From Streptomyces sp. HD (lineage in GTDB: Bacteria; Actinomycetota; Actinomycetes; Streptomycetales; Streptomycetaceae), in NCBI RefSeq assembly GCF_028369295.1, contig NZ_JAQMYP010000023.1, positions 62,001 to 126,000 on the forward strand: DNA of 64,000 nt, given 5' to 3'. Below the pieces are notes generated by a model, which saw only the letters and a list, made by a program, of their open reading frames with translations, searched no databases and had not been told where the DNA came from. Positions 8,045 through 17,216 of the stretch are shown piece by piece. Each line of letters starts with the position of its first letter. Positions within the stretch are counted from its first letter, which is position 1. Made by a program: the position numbers and the translations under genes.

Positions 8045-9256
8045 TCAGCGCCGCGGGTCGGGGACCGCCGCGTCAGGCCGGCTCACCTTCGGGCGGTCGC
8101 GGTCGCCGGCCCGCAGGACGTTCGCGAACACGGCGAGGCCGGCGGCCAGCACGGTGACCAGGCAGAAGGACACCGTCAGGCTGGTCGCCTGGGCGATCCC
8201 GCCGATCGCGCTCGGGGCGATGAGCCCCGAGGTGTAGGTGATCGTCGCGACGCCCGCGATGGCCAGCGACGGGTTGGGGCCGCTGCGGCCCGCCGCCGCG
8301 AAGCACAGCGGCACGACCACCGCGATGCCCAGCCCCAGCAGCGCGAACCCGGCCATCGCCACGGCCGGCCGGTCCGACACGACGATGAGCAGTCCGCCGA
8401 GCGTGGCGAGGACGCCGCTGAACCGGACCGTGCGCACGGCCCCGTAGCGGTCCACGATCCGGTCCCCGGCGATCCGGGCGATCGCCATGGTGAGCGTGAA
8501 CCCGGTCGTGCACGCCGCCGCGAGCCCGGCCGAGGTCTCCAGCTGGTCCCGCAGATAGACCGCCGACCAGTCCAGGCTCGCGCCCTCCGCGAAGACCGCA
8601 CAGAAGCCGACCGCGCCGATGAGCAGCGCCGACCTGGGCGGCAGCGCGAACCGGGGCGGCGGCTCCTCGTCCTCGGCGGGCTGCAGGTCGAGCACCCACC
8701 GGCAGGCGAGGACGCCGAGGAAGGTGAGGGTCGCCGCCGCGAGCGCGTGGTGCAGCCGGGCGTCGGAGCCCAGATGGGCCGCGAGTGTGCCGGCCGCCGA
8801 GCCGATCAGGGCGCCCGCGCTCCACATCCCGTGCAGGCCCGACATGATCGACCGGCCGAGGCGGTTCTCGACCTCGACGCCGAGCGCGTTCATCGCCACG
8901 TCCGCCATGCCCGCCGTCGCGCCGTAGATGAACAGCGCCAGGCAGAGGGTCAGCAGATTGGGGGCGAGCGAGGGCAGAGTGAGGGCGAGCGTCCACAGGG
9001 CGATCAGTCCGCGCAGTGCGTTGCGGGCGCCGAAGCGGTGACTGATGCTGCCCGCCAACGGCATCGCCAGGGAGGCACCGAGCGCGGGGAAGGCGAGCGC
9101 CAGCCCCAACTGGCCCGCGCTGACGCCGGCGTGGTCCGCGATCCACGGCACGCGTGTCGCGAACGAGCCGGTGACGGCGCCGTGTGCGGCGAAGACGGCG
9201 GCCACGGCATACCGGGCCCGCCTCACCTCGCGCAGGTCGTAGACCATCCCACCCAT
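8045..9256 (-). CDS. MFS transporter (FucP/YbjJ-like)
   Basis: 403-residue MFS protein with twelve predicted helices, divergent from a ROK-family sugar regulator. N-terminal MFS features are visible: GSFATRVPWIADHAGVSAGQ (TM1-TM2 loop) and the signature GSISHRFGARNALRG between TM2 and TM3. The YbjJ-like subgroup is suggested by GMADVAMNALGVEVE and SGLHGMWSAGAL. The start is ATG at 9256 (MGGMVYDL), with GGAGGGG about 9 bp upstream; an ATG three codons later is also possible. The frame stays open far upstream through the repeat arrays, but that part is not coding. The shared intergenic region holds a perfect inverted repeat, so it is probably controlled by the neighbouring ROK protein and may move a sugar or sugar derivative. 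Confidence 0.82.
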   Translation of the reverse strand: MGGMVYDLREVRRARYAVAAVFAAHGAVTGSFATRVPWIADHAGVSAGQLGLALAFPALGASLAMPLAGSISHRFGARNALRGLIALWTLALTLPSLAPNLLTLCLALFIYGATAGMADVAMNALGVEVENRLGRSIMSGLHGMWSAGALIGSAAGTLAAHLGSDARLHHALAAATLTFLGVLACRWVLDLQPAEDEEPPPRFALPPRSALLIGAVGFCAVFAEGASLDWSAVYLRDQLETSAGLAAACTTGFTLTMAIARIAGDRIVDRYGAVRTVRFSGVLATLGGLLIVVSDRPAVAMAGFALLGLGIAVVVPLCFAAAGRSGPNPSLAIAGVATITYTSGLIAPSAIGGIAQATSLTVSFCLVTVLAAGLAVFANVLRAGDRDRPKVSRPDAAVPDPRR

Positions 9257-9303
9257 TGTGCGGCCCCTCCCGGTCCTCGCTTCGTGCCTGGTCGCGGCGT
9301 AAA

Positions 9304-9326
9304 CTATCAGGAACCCTGCCTGATAG
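9304..9326. promoter_or_regulatory. Inverted-repeat operator between MFS and ROK genes
   Basis: Perfect 8-bp arms CTATCAGG and CCTGATAG separated by 7 bp, in an AT-rich patch 48 bp upstream of the MFS start. It is the best operator candidate for the divergent ROK regulator. Binding is inferred from position and symmetry only. Confidence 0.55.
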
Positions 9327-9361
9327 ATAGAGATTATTCTGCAGGCCTGGCGGCAGCATCC

Positions 9362-9440
<79 letters not shown>

Positions 9441-9473
9441 CGCACGGCCCCGCCGATCTGGAAGGATCCCGGC

Positions 9474-11102
9474 ATGCCCGCATCCCCGAGCACCGCCCGG
9501 GCCATCAACGACCGGCTCGCCCTGCGTCTGCTGCAGCAGGAGGGCCCGTTGACGGCAGGGCAGTTGAAGCAGCTGACCGGCCTGTCCCGGCCGACCGTCG
9601 CCGACCTCGTCGAACGCCTCACCGCCGCCGGCCTGATCGACGTGGTCGGCGAGGCGGGGGAGCAGCGGCGCGGCCCCAACGCGAAGCTGTACGGCATCGT
9701 CGCCGACCGCGCCCATCTGGCGGCGCTGGACGTCCGTACCGAAGGCGTCTCCGTGGTCGTGTCCGACCTGGTCGGGGCCGTCCTCGCCGACGCGTCGGTG
9801 CCGATCGGCGGTGACACCGGGACGGGGCCCGCGGTGGAGCAGGCGGTGGCCCTGGTGGAGCGGGTCGCGAAGGAGGCGGGCGCGGACCGGCTCCATACGG
9901 TGGGCATCGGCGCCCCGGGCCTGATCGACCCGGCCAGCGGCGAACTGCGCGACTCCTCGGGCCTGCCCGCATGGCACCGCCGCCTGGTGGCGGCCCTGCA
10001 GGAACGGCTCCCCGAGGCCCGCGTCAACGTCGAGAACGAGACCAACCTCGCCGCCCTCGCGGAACAGCGCGACGGGGTGGCCCAGGACCGGGACACCTTC
10101 GTACTGCTGTGGCTGGGCCACGGCACGGGCGCGGCCGTGGTCCTCGACGGGGCGTTGCGCCGCGGGGCCTCCGGCGGCACCGGCGAGATCGGCTTCCTGC
10201 CGGTGCCCGGGACGACGGGGCTGCCGTCGGCGGTGGACTGCGAGGGCGGATTCCACTCGCTGGCGGGGGCATCGGCGATCGTGGACCTGGCGGAGGCGCA
10301 CGGCTTGACCGTGGAGGACACCCCCGCGCACGAGCCGCTGGCCGCGGCAGCCGTGAGAGAGGCCGTGGCGCTGGTGGCGGGAGTGAGCGGTGGGGGTCCA
10401 GGCGAGGAGCGGCCGGAGCGGGCCGGGGTGTCGGAGACGGCCGGGCTGTCGGAGGGTGCGGGGCTGTCGGAGGTTGCGGGGCTGTCGGAGGTTGCGGGGC
10501 TGTCGAAGGGCGCCGGGCTGTCGGAGGTTGCGGGGCTGTCGAAGGGCGCCGGGCTGTCGGAGGTTGCGGGGCTGTCGAAGGGCGCCGGGCTGTCGGAGGT
10601 TGCGGGGCTGTCGAAGGGCCCTGGGCTGTCGGAGGTTGCGGGGCTGTCGAAGGGCGCCGGGCTGTCGGAGGTTGCGGGGCTGTCGAAGGGCCCTGGGCCG
10701 TCGGAGGCTGCGGGGCCGTTGGAGGGTGCGGGGCTGTCGGAGCACGCGGGGCTGGCGGAGGGTGCGGGGCTGGCGGAGCGTGCCGAGCCGACGGGCATCT
10801 CCGGCGGCGCCGCCTCGGCCGGTCGATTCCTGGACGCCCTCGCCGACCGCCTCGCCGTGGGCGCCGCGGCCGTCGTCGCCATTCTCGACCCCGGCTGTGT
10901 GGTCCTCGGCGGTGAGGTCGGGCAGGCCGGCGGGGAGGAGCTCGCCGGTCGGGTGGAGGAGCGGATCCGGCGGATGTCGCCGCTGGTCACGGTGGTGCGG
11001 CCCAGCAGCCTCGGCGGCGGTGCCGTCCTCCGCGGGGCGCTGCTCACCGCACGGGACGCGGCCCAGGACGAACTGTTCGCTCCCCGGACCGCTGACCGCT
11101 GA
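9474..11102 (+). CDS. ROK family regulator/kinase with a repeat insertion
   Basis: A 542-residue ROK protein. An N-terminal winged helix (residues 8-65: [21 protein letters not shown]) precedes the ROK fold with [14 protein letters not shown] near 145, [13 protein letters not shown] near 187 and [14 protein letters not shown] near 212. The usual CxCGxxGC zinc block is degenerate: only [12 protein letters not shown] remains near 252. Relatives are about 400 residues; here residues about 318-437 are a low-complexity insert of hexapeptides ([12 protein letters not shown]) before the final helix-strand part ([22 protein letters not shown]). ATG at 9474 has GAAGGA upstream. It probably controls the divergent MFS gene in response to a sugar. 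The insert should be a flexible surface loop if the protein is still functional. Confidence 0.82.
10429..10785 (+). repeat. In-frame 18/36-bp tandem array inside the ROK gene
   Basis: About 19 copies of an 18-bp unit encoding GLSEVA or GLSKGA, arranged as a 36-bp higher-order repeat in the centre, with decayed copies at both ends ([24 protein letters not shown]). The period is a multiple of three, so copy-number change keeps the frame. Both strands stay open across the array, which creates very long spurious frames. Confidence 0.93.
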
Positions 11103-11149
11103 CCGCTGACCGCTGGCCGCTGACCGCTGACCGCTGGCCGCTGACCGCC
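11087..11149. repeat. Heptanucleotide array (GACCGCT, 9 copies) over the ROK stop codon
   Basis: Nine units of GACCGCT, two of them GGCCGCT and the last GACCGCC, running through the last ROK codons and the stop and on into the intergenic region. Because the unit is 7 bp, copy-number change would move the stop codon. The following 11150-11324 holds further direct repeats (GCCTCCTGGGCGC at about 11189 and 11214) and no gene. Confidence 0.9.
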
Positions 11150-11324
11150 GCCCGGAGCGGGGGCGGGGGCACGGCCAGTGGTTCCGTGGCCTCCTGGGCG
11201 CTGGCCAGGCGTCGCCTCCTGGGCGCCGGCCGGACGCCCCGCCCGGAAGCGTTTGTCGGTCGCCCGGCCCGGCCCAGAAGTGTTGTCGGGACGCTCCGCC
11301 CAGCCCGGAAGCGTCAGGCAGACG

Positions 11325-12080
11325 TCACACTCCCCGTCCACCCCCGAACCGCTGCCCCAGATACTCCTCGAACGTCGCCTTCCCCACCGCGCACCCCGGT
11401 GTCAGATGGCCGCCCGAGCGGAAGCCGCCGTACGCCTTCCCCCACAGCGGCACGCTCACCACGAGGCGTCGGCGGCCCGTTGCCTTCAGGTATGCGCGGG
11501 CCAGCGATTCGAAGGTCCGTACCTCGGGGCCGCCCATGTCCTCGACCCGCCCGGCCGGAGCACCCTGGGCCAGCTCGGCGAGCCGGTCGGAGACCTCCGC
11601 CACCTCGACGGGCTGGTCCTTCACCCGGGCCGGCAGCAGCATGACCGGCAGCTTGGACACCATGGCGAACACCCTCACCAGCAGGTCGTGGAACTGGGTC
11701 GTCCGCAGCACCGTCCAGCCCAGCCCCGACTCCTCGACCAGCCGCTCCACCGCGAGCTTGCTCTTGTAGTAGCCGAATGGCACCCGGTCGACGCCGACGA
11801 TCGAGATGTACACCAGGTGCCGCACGCCCGCCTTGCGCGCCGCCGCGATCAGATGCCCGGCCGCCTCCTCGTCCCCGCCGCCCGGCGAGCTCGCGCAGTG
11901 CACGATCGTGTCCGCGCCCGCCACCGCCGAGTCCAGGGCAGGGCCGCCCTTGCGCAGATCGACGGCGTACTGCTGGGCATGCCGGCTGAGCACCCGCACC
12001 TCGTGCCCGTCCGCGCGCAGCCGCTCGGTGACGAGCCGACCGAGTGTTCCGGTACCGCCGGTCACCAGGATCGTGGTCAT
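11325..12080 (-). CDS. NAD(P)-binding epimerase/SDR-like protein, ECF41 partner
   Basis: 251-residue atypical short-chain dehydrogenase of the NmrA/NAD(P)H-binding type. The Rossmann motif GGTGTLG lies at residues 8-14 (MTTILVTGGTGTLGRLV). YYKSKLAVERLV near residue 120 supplies the YxxxK pair of the SDR active site, and LGWTVLRTTQFHD follows. It is preceded by the ECF41 sigma gene on the same strand, 90 bp upstream. ECF41 factors are known to be encoded beside carboxymuconolactone decarboxylases, oxidoreductases or epimerases (COE genes) and to transcribe them from a TGTCACA promoter; exactly that -35 box lies in the gap. It is probably the main target of the sigma factor. Substrate unknown. 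Confidence 0.85.
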   Translation of the reverse strand: MTTILVTGGTGTLGRLVTERLRADGHEVRVLSRHAQQYAVDLRKGGPALDSAVAGADTIVHCASSPGGGDEEAAGHLIAAARKAGVRHLVYISIVGVDRVPFGYYKSKLAVERLVEESGLGWTVLRTTQFHDLLVRVFAMVSKLPVMLLPARVKDQPVEVAEVSDRLAELAQGAPAGRVEDMGGPEVRTFESLARAYLKATGRRRLVVSVPLWGKAYGGFRSGGHLTPGCAVGKATFEEYLGQRFGGGRGV

Positions 12081-12136
12081 GTCGTACAGCCCCTTCGGAC
12101 GCCGGGCGCTCCCGGACGGAACGCCCCTCGTCAGCT

Positions 12137-12166
12137 GGGACCGAGTACCCCACGCGAAATGTGACA
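12137..12166 (-). promoter_or_regulatory. ECF41-type promoter of the epimerase gene
   Basis: Read on the minus strand: TGTCACA at 12166-12160, a 16-bp spacer, then CGGT. The ECF41 consensus from the literature is TGTCACA, 16 bp, CGTC, so the -35 is perfect and the -10 differs at one or two positions. It starts 5 bp after the sigma gene's stop codon and lies 80 bp before the epimerase start. Confidence 0.7.
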
Positions 12167-12170
12167 GCCT

Positions 12171-13061
12171 CTACGTGGCCCGCGTCAGCTGCCGACGCAC
12201 GTACTCCAGCTTGTCCGGGTTCACCACGGCCCACGCGTCCGCCACCAGCCCGTCCCGCACCTCGAACGCCACCACCGAGAGCAGCGTGTCGCCCGTCCAG
12301 GCGGCCAGCGCGGCCGAGCCGTTGATCTCGACGAGCGTGAAGTCCACGCCGACCAGGAAGGTGCGCGCCGCGCCCGCCAGGAAGCGGAACACCTTCTCGC
12401 GGCCCTCGATAGGCCGCCGGGCCGCCGTGACCTTGCCACCGCCGTCGCTCCACCAGGTGACGTCGGCCGCGAGCGTCTTCTCCAGCCCGCCGAGATCGCC
12501 TTCCCGGGCGGCCGTGAGGAACGACCTGACAAGCTCCTCCTGCCGCTCGGGAGTCGACTCGAATCGCGACCGCGACTCACCCACCCGCTGGACCGCCCGC
12601 CGGTAGAGCTGCCGGCAGTTGGCCTCCGTCAGCTCCAGCGCCTCGGCGATCTCCCGGTGGCCGTACGCGAACGCCTCCCGCAGCACGTACACCGCCCGCT
12701 CGGTCGGTGTGAGCCGCTCCAGCAGCACCAGCATCGCCATGGACACGGCGTCCCGCTGCTCGGCGGACTCCAGGGGGCCGAGGGTGCCGTCGGAGGTGAC
12801 CACGGGCTCCGGCAGCCAGGGCCCGACGTACTTTTCGCGCCGCGCCCGGGCCGAAGTCAGCCGGGTGAGGCAGAGGTTGGTGACGACCTTGGCGAGCCAG
12901 GCCGACGGGTACTCGATCGCTCCGCGGTCGGCACCGCTGAAGCGCAGATACGCGTCCTGGACGGTGTCCTCGGCCTCCTCGGCGGAGCCCAGCATGCGAT
13001 ACGCCAGGCCGAACAGCCGGGGCCGGTGCGTCTCGAACTCGTCGGCGGTCGCGGTCGTCAT
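12171..13061 (-). CDS. ECF41 family RNA polymerase sigma factor (SigJ-like)
   Basis: 296-residue extracytoplasmic-function sigma factor. Region sigma2 spans about residues 10-75 (LFGLAYRMLGSAEEAEDTVQDAYLR). The sigma4 helix-turn-helix lies near 120-165 (LTPTERAVYVLREAFAYGHREIAEAL). A SnoaL-like domain occupies the last 120 residues. The three ECF41 hallmarks are present: WLPEP at 82-86, DGGGK in the SnoaL domain and NPDKL near the C-terminus. In this group the fused domain replaces an anti-sigma factor and controls activity. ATG at 13061 follows a purine-rich AGGGTGAGGG; an upstream in-frame start at 13118 would add 19 unlikely residues. Downstream lies its probable target, the epimerase gene, behind a TGTCACA box. 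Confidence 0.92.
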   Translation of the reverse strand: MTTATADEFETHRPRLFGLAYRMLGSAEEAEDTVQDAYLRFSGADRGAIEYPSAWLAKVVTNLCLTRLTSARARREKYVGPWLPEPVVTSDGTLGPLESAEQRDAVSMAMLVLLERLTPTERAVYVLREAFAYGHREIAEALELTEANCRQLYRRAVQRVGESRSRFESTPERQEELVRSFLTAAREGDLGGLEKTLAADVTWWSDGGGKVTAARRPIEGREKVFRFLAGAARTFLVGVDFTLVEINGSAALAAWTGDTLLSVVAFEVRDGLVADAWAVVNPDKLEYVRRQLTRAT

Positions 13062-13103
13062 GCCCTCACCCTGCCAGAGCCGCGGACAGCGGGAGTTGGG
13101 AGG

Positions 13104-13144
13104 CCCGGCGGCGGGCAAGGGCCGTCGTCACCGCCGCCGGGCCG
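13104..13144 (-). terminator. Strong hairpin left behind by a lost gene
   Basis: 13-bp arms GGCCCGGCGGCGG and CCGCCGCCGGGCC around a 14-16 nt loop. It directly follows, on the minus strand, the short coding remnant at 13158-13187, as a terminator follows a gene. It also separates that remnant from the sigma factor gene. Confidence 0.65.
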
Positions 13145-13157
13145 TCTGCGGGGGGCT

Positions 13158-13211
13158 CTACTGGAAGAGGGACCCGAGGCCGAGAGGGTTCCCGCACCGG
13201 GTTCCCGCACC
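13158..13211 (-). pseudogene. Scar of a deleted gene, probably a chitinase (3' codons only)
   Basis: On the minus strand the bases 13187-13158 read NPLGLGSLFQ and a TAG stop, a plausible protein C-terminus directly before a strong terminator. Immediately upstream is a perfect 13-bp tandem duplication GGGTTCCCGCACC (13186-13198 and 13199-13211), and upstream of that a complete chitinase-type promoter. A promoter, then a handful of final codons, then a terminator is what a clean internal deletion leaves. From memory S. coelicolor carries a chitinase gene (SCO1444) next to its riboflavin cluster, which would be the missing gene. The identity is inference; the arrangement is visible. Confidence 0.5.
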
Positions 13212-13253
13212 CTAGAGAGGACTAGACCATTGCGTCAATAGGTCTGGACCAAG
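13212..13253 (-). promoter_or_regulatory. Orphan chitinase-type promoter with direct repeats
   Basis: Minus strand: TTGACG, an 18-bp spacer, TAGGGT. Overlapping the promoter are the two 12-mers TGGTCCAGACCT and TGGTCTAGTCCT, the direct repeats known from Streptomyces chitinase promoters and related to the DasR site (core TGGTCTAGACCA). Layout and spacing match the promoter of the chitinase gene at 29846-31096, yet no gene follows it. Confidence 0.68.
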
Positions 13254-13395
13254 CTCAACAGGATGTCCGTACGGGCCAGTTGGGGTCTGGGTGGTCGGCC
13301 GTGAAAGTCCAGCGTGGCAGCCTGTGAGCCAACCCACACCGTCCACCTGTATGGACGCCGATCGGGCGTGGCACACTGGCCCTGTACCAGAAGCA

Positions 13396-13522
13396 GCGCA
13401 CTCCGGGGTCGGTGAAAGTCCGAACCGGCGGTTACAGTCCGCGACCCGGTCGCCTCCAGCGGCCGGTTGACCAGGTGAAATTCCTGGACCGACGGTTAAA
13501 GTCCGGATGGGAGGCAGTGCGC
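13396..13522 (+). ncRNA. FMN riboswitch (RFN element)
   Basis: Conserved RFN blocks are visible: GGGGTCGGTGAAAGTCCG, then ACCGGCGGT, then AGTCCGCGACCC, and later CCGACGGTTAAAGTCCGGATG. The outer helix P1 forms between GCGCACT (13396-13402) and AGTGCGC (13516-13522). It sits 156 bp before ribE. Known function: FMN binding shuts down riboflavin synthesis and transport genes, in high-GC actinomycetes often by hiding the ribosome site. The bases from 13254 to 13395 hold the promoter region of this transcript; I see no gene in it. Confidence 0.95.
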
Positions 13523-13678
13523 GGCGGGCGGGCATCCACGTATGCGCGCCGCCGTATCTGGGCTCGTCCTGTGGGGCGGGTCCTGTCCGGCGTCGCCCCC
13601 GGTGTCCCTGCTCGTACATTCTGTCGTCATCGACAGGCCCCGGAGTCCGTGCCCGAATGAGGCAGGAGGACCCGGGAA

Positions 13679-14326
13679 GTGTTCACCGGAATCGTCGAAG
13701 AGCTGGGCGAGATCACTGCCGTCGAGACCCTCGACGACGCCTGTCGCTTCCGACTGCGCGGCCCCGTCGTCACCGACGGCGCGAAGCACGGCGACTCCAT
13801 CGCCGTCAACGGCGTGTGCCTCACGGTCGTCGAGCACGAGGGCGACGAGTTCACCGCCGACGTCATGGCCGAGACCCTCGACCGCTCCAGCCTGGGCGTC
13901 CTCGCCGTCGGCTCCCGCGTCAACCTGGAGCGCCCCACCGCGGTCGGCGCGCGCCTCGGCGGGCACATCGTGCAGGGCCACGTCGACGGCACCGGCGAGG
14001 TGCTGGAGCGCAAGCCCTCCGACAACTGGGAGATCGTGAAGATCTCGCTCCCCGCGGACCTGTCCCGGTACGTCGTCGAGAAGGGCTCCATCACGGTCGA
14101 CGGCATCAGCCTCACCGTCGTCGACGCCGGACCGGACTACTTCACCGTCAGCCTCATCCCCACGACCCTCGACCTGACCACGCTCGGCCACAAGCAGCCC
14201 GGCGACCCGGTCAACCTTGAGGTCGACGTCATCGCCAAGTACGTGGAGCGGATGCTGGGCGACCGGCTCCTCTCCGACCGCGCCTCCGCCGGCCGCGGCT
14301 CGTCCGAAGGGACGGCGGACCGGTGA
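13679..14326 (+). CDS. ribE: Riboflavin synthase alpha chain
   Basis: 215-residue riboflavin synthase: two molecules of 6,7-dimethyl-8-ribityllumazine are dismutated to riboflavin and the pyrimidinedione. The family's N-terminus MFTGIVEELGEI is intact. The two tandem lumazine-binding barrels are visible, the first with SIAVNGVCLTVVE and the second with GSITVDGISLTVVDAG; GGHIVQGHVDGTGEV lies at the domain junction. GTG start with AGGAGG about 10 bp upstream. It is first in an operon behind the FMN riboswitch, and its stop overlaps the start of ribM by 4 bp (GTGA). The last 20 residues (SDRASAGRGSSEGTADR) are a disordered tail beyond the usual family length. Confidence 0.96.
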   Translation: MFTGIVEELGEITAVETLDDACRFRLRGPVVTDGAKHGDSIAVNGVCLTVVEHEGDEFTADVMAETLDRSSLGVLAVGSRVNLERPTAVGARLGGHIVQGHVDGTGEVLERKPSDNWEIVKISLPADLSRYVVEKGSITVDGISLTVVDAGPDYFTVSLIPTTLDLTTLGHKQPGDPVNLEVDVIAKYVERMLGDRLLSDRASAGRGSSEGTADR

Positions 14327-14969
14327 ACTCGCTGAACTCCGAGGCGTTCGTCCTGTTCGGCCAGCACATCCTCTGGTCGGACATGATCGGCAACCTCTTC
14401 GGCCTCGCCGCCCTGGCGCTCGGCTGGCGGCGCTCCATATGGACCTGGCCCGTGCAGTTCCTCGCCGGTCTGATCCTGTTCGGGGCGTTCTTCGGCCATC
14501 TGACCGGCAGCGCCGGCAAGCAGGCGGTCGTCATGGTGGTCGCCCTGTACGGCTGGTGGCAGTGGCAGCGCAGCAAGGGGCGGCCCGAAGACGGTGGCGA
14601 CGGCCACATCAGCGTCCGGTTCGCCACCTGGCGCGAGCGCGGGGCCATGGTCGCGGCGGCCGCCGCCGGCACCGTCGCGGTGGCGCTGCTCTTCAAGGCG
14701 TACCCGACCCTGTCCTGGGACCCCTGGCCCGACGCCTACATCTTCGTCGGCACCATCGTCGCCATGTACGCCCAGGCACGCGGCATGGTCGAGTTCTGGT
14801 TCGCCTGGCTCCTCGTCGACCTGGTCGGCGTCCCCCTCAACTTCGCCAACGGCTACGCCTTCTCCGGCTTCGTCTACGTCATCTACGGCGCACTCGTCCT
14901 GTGGGGCATGCGCGACTGGTGGCTGCGCTCCCGCAACGACGCGCGGCCCGTCCTGGAAGGAGCGCCGGC

Positions 14970-14973
<4 letters not shown>
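14323..14973 (+). CDS. ribM: Riboflavin transporter, PnuC-type
   Basis: 216-residue membrane protein of the PnuC fold (seven to eight helices; signature-like TRP/WRRSIWTWPVQFLAG and ALYGWWQWQRSKG). PnuC proteins facilitate vitamin diffusion. In Streptomyces davaonensis and Corynebacterium the member placed inside the riboflavin operon is RibM, a riboflavin/roseoflavin carrier, not an NMN carrier. Here it lies between ribE and ribBA behind an FMN riboswitch, so riboflavin is the expected substrate. GTG start overlapping the ribE stop and an ATGA overlap into ribBA show translational coupling on both sides. A Gly-Gly-Asp loop (RPEDGGDGHISV) divides the helices near residue 90. Confidence 0.9.
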
Positions 14974-16349
<1,376 letters not shown>

Positions 16350-16374
16350 GAGCACACCGAGGAGACTCAAGAAC

Positions 16375-16860
16375 GTGAGCGGCAAGGGCGCACCGGAGCT
16401 GTCCGTACGCAATGTGGGCGACCTGCGGGTCGCGGTCATCGCGGCACAGTGGCACGAGAAGGTGATGGACGGACTGGTGGACGGCGCCCTGCGCGCCCTG
16501 CACGACCTGGGGATCGACGAGCCGACCCTGTTGCGGGTCCCGGGCAGCTGGGAGCTCCCGGTGGTCGCCAAGGTCCTCGCGGGCCGCGGCTATGACGCGA
16601 TCGTGGCCCTCGGCGTCGTCATCCGCGGCGGCACCCCGCACTTCGAGTACGTCTGCCAGGGCGTCACCCAGGGCCTCACCCAGGTGTCGGTCGAGACCGG
16701 CGTCCCCATCGGCTTCGGCGTGCTGACCTGCGACACCGAGGAGCAGGCCCTGGACCGGGCGGGCATCGAGGGCTCGAACGAGGACAAGGGACACGAGGCG
16801 GTCACGGCGGCCGTGGCCACGGCGGCGACGCTCCGTTCAGTATCTGAACCCTGGCGCTGA
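16375..16860 (+). CDS. ribH: 6,7-dimethyl-8-ribityllumazine synthase
   Basis: 161-residue lumazine synthase, condensing DHBP with 5-amino-6-ribitylamino-uracil to give the substrate of RibE. The N-terminal VAVIAAQWHEKVMDGLVDGA, the RVPGSWELPVVAK turn and the ribityl/phosphate site ALGVVIRGGTPHFEYV (with catalytic His in TPHFE) are all in place, plus the C-terminal GSNEDKGHEAVTAAV. GTG start 25 bp after ribBA with GAGGAGA upstream. It closes the riboflavin operon, which lacks a ribG (deaminase/reductase) gene; that step must be encoded elsewhere. Confidence 0.96.
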   Translation: MSGKGAPELSVRNVGDLRVAVIAAQWHEKVMDGLVDGALRALHDLGIDEPTLLRVPGSWELPVVAKVLAGRGYDAIVALGVVIRGGTPHFEYVCQGVTQGLTQVSVETGVPIGFGVLTCDTEEQALDRAGIEGSNEDKGHEAVTAAVATAATLRSVSEPWR

Positions 16861-16884
16861 CGAAAGGCGTATGTGGCATAGGCT
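16857..16884 (+). promoter_or_regulatory. Promoter of hisE-hisG
   Basis: CTGACG (16857-16862), 16 bp, TAGGCT (16879-16884): close to the Streptomyces housekeeping consensus TTGACN / TAGGAT. Transcription would begin within a few bases of the hisE ATG at 16895, giving a nearly leaderless mRNA. The -35 overlaps the last codons of ribH. Confidence 0.6.
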
Positions 16885-16894
16885 GAGCGTCACC

Positions 16895-17167
16895 ATGTCC
16901 AAGAAGACGTTCGAGGAGCTCTTCACCGAGCTCCAGCACAAGGCCGCAAACGGCGACCCCGCCACGTCCCGCACCGCCGAACTGGTGGGCAAGGGCGTCC
17001 ATGCCATCGGCAAGAAGGTCGTCGAAGAGGCCGCCGAGGTCTGGATGGCCGCCGAGTACGAGGGCAAGGACGCGGCCGCCGAGGAGATCTCGCAGCTGCT
17101 CTACCACGTCCAGGTGATGATGGTCGCCCGAGGGATCTCCCTCGACGACGTCTACGCCCACCTCTGA
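16895..17167 (+). CDS. hisE: Phosphoribosyl-ATP pyrophosphatase
   Basis: 90-residue HisE, second step of histidine synthesis: hydrolysis of PR-ATP to PR-AMP and pyrophosphate. The all-alpha MazG-like fold is shown by SKKTFEELFTELQHKAANG and the metal-binding acidic helices KKVVEEAAEVWMAAEYEGKD and AAEEISQLLYHVQVMM. I start at the ATG of MSKKTFEEL; the frame is open eight codons farther up but a -10 box lies just before this ATG. It precedes hisG by 49 bp. In Streptomyces the hisE-hisG pair is separate from the main his operon, as here. Confidence 0.95.
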   Translation: MSKKTFEELFTELQHKAANGDPATSRTAELVGKGVHAIGKKVVEEAAEVWMAAEYEGKDAAAEEISQLLYHVQVMMVARGISLDDVYAHL

Positions 17168-17216
17168 GCACCAGCAACCCCACCCACCGCAAGAGCGAAC
17201 GAAGGAAGCCGACCTC

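Noticed and set aside
16871..16894. An eight-codon N-terminal extension of HisE (MWHRLSVT)
   Set aside because: It overlaps the -10 box and the family starts at MSKKTFEEL.
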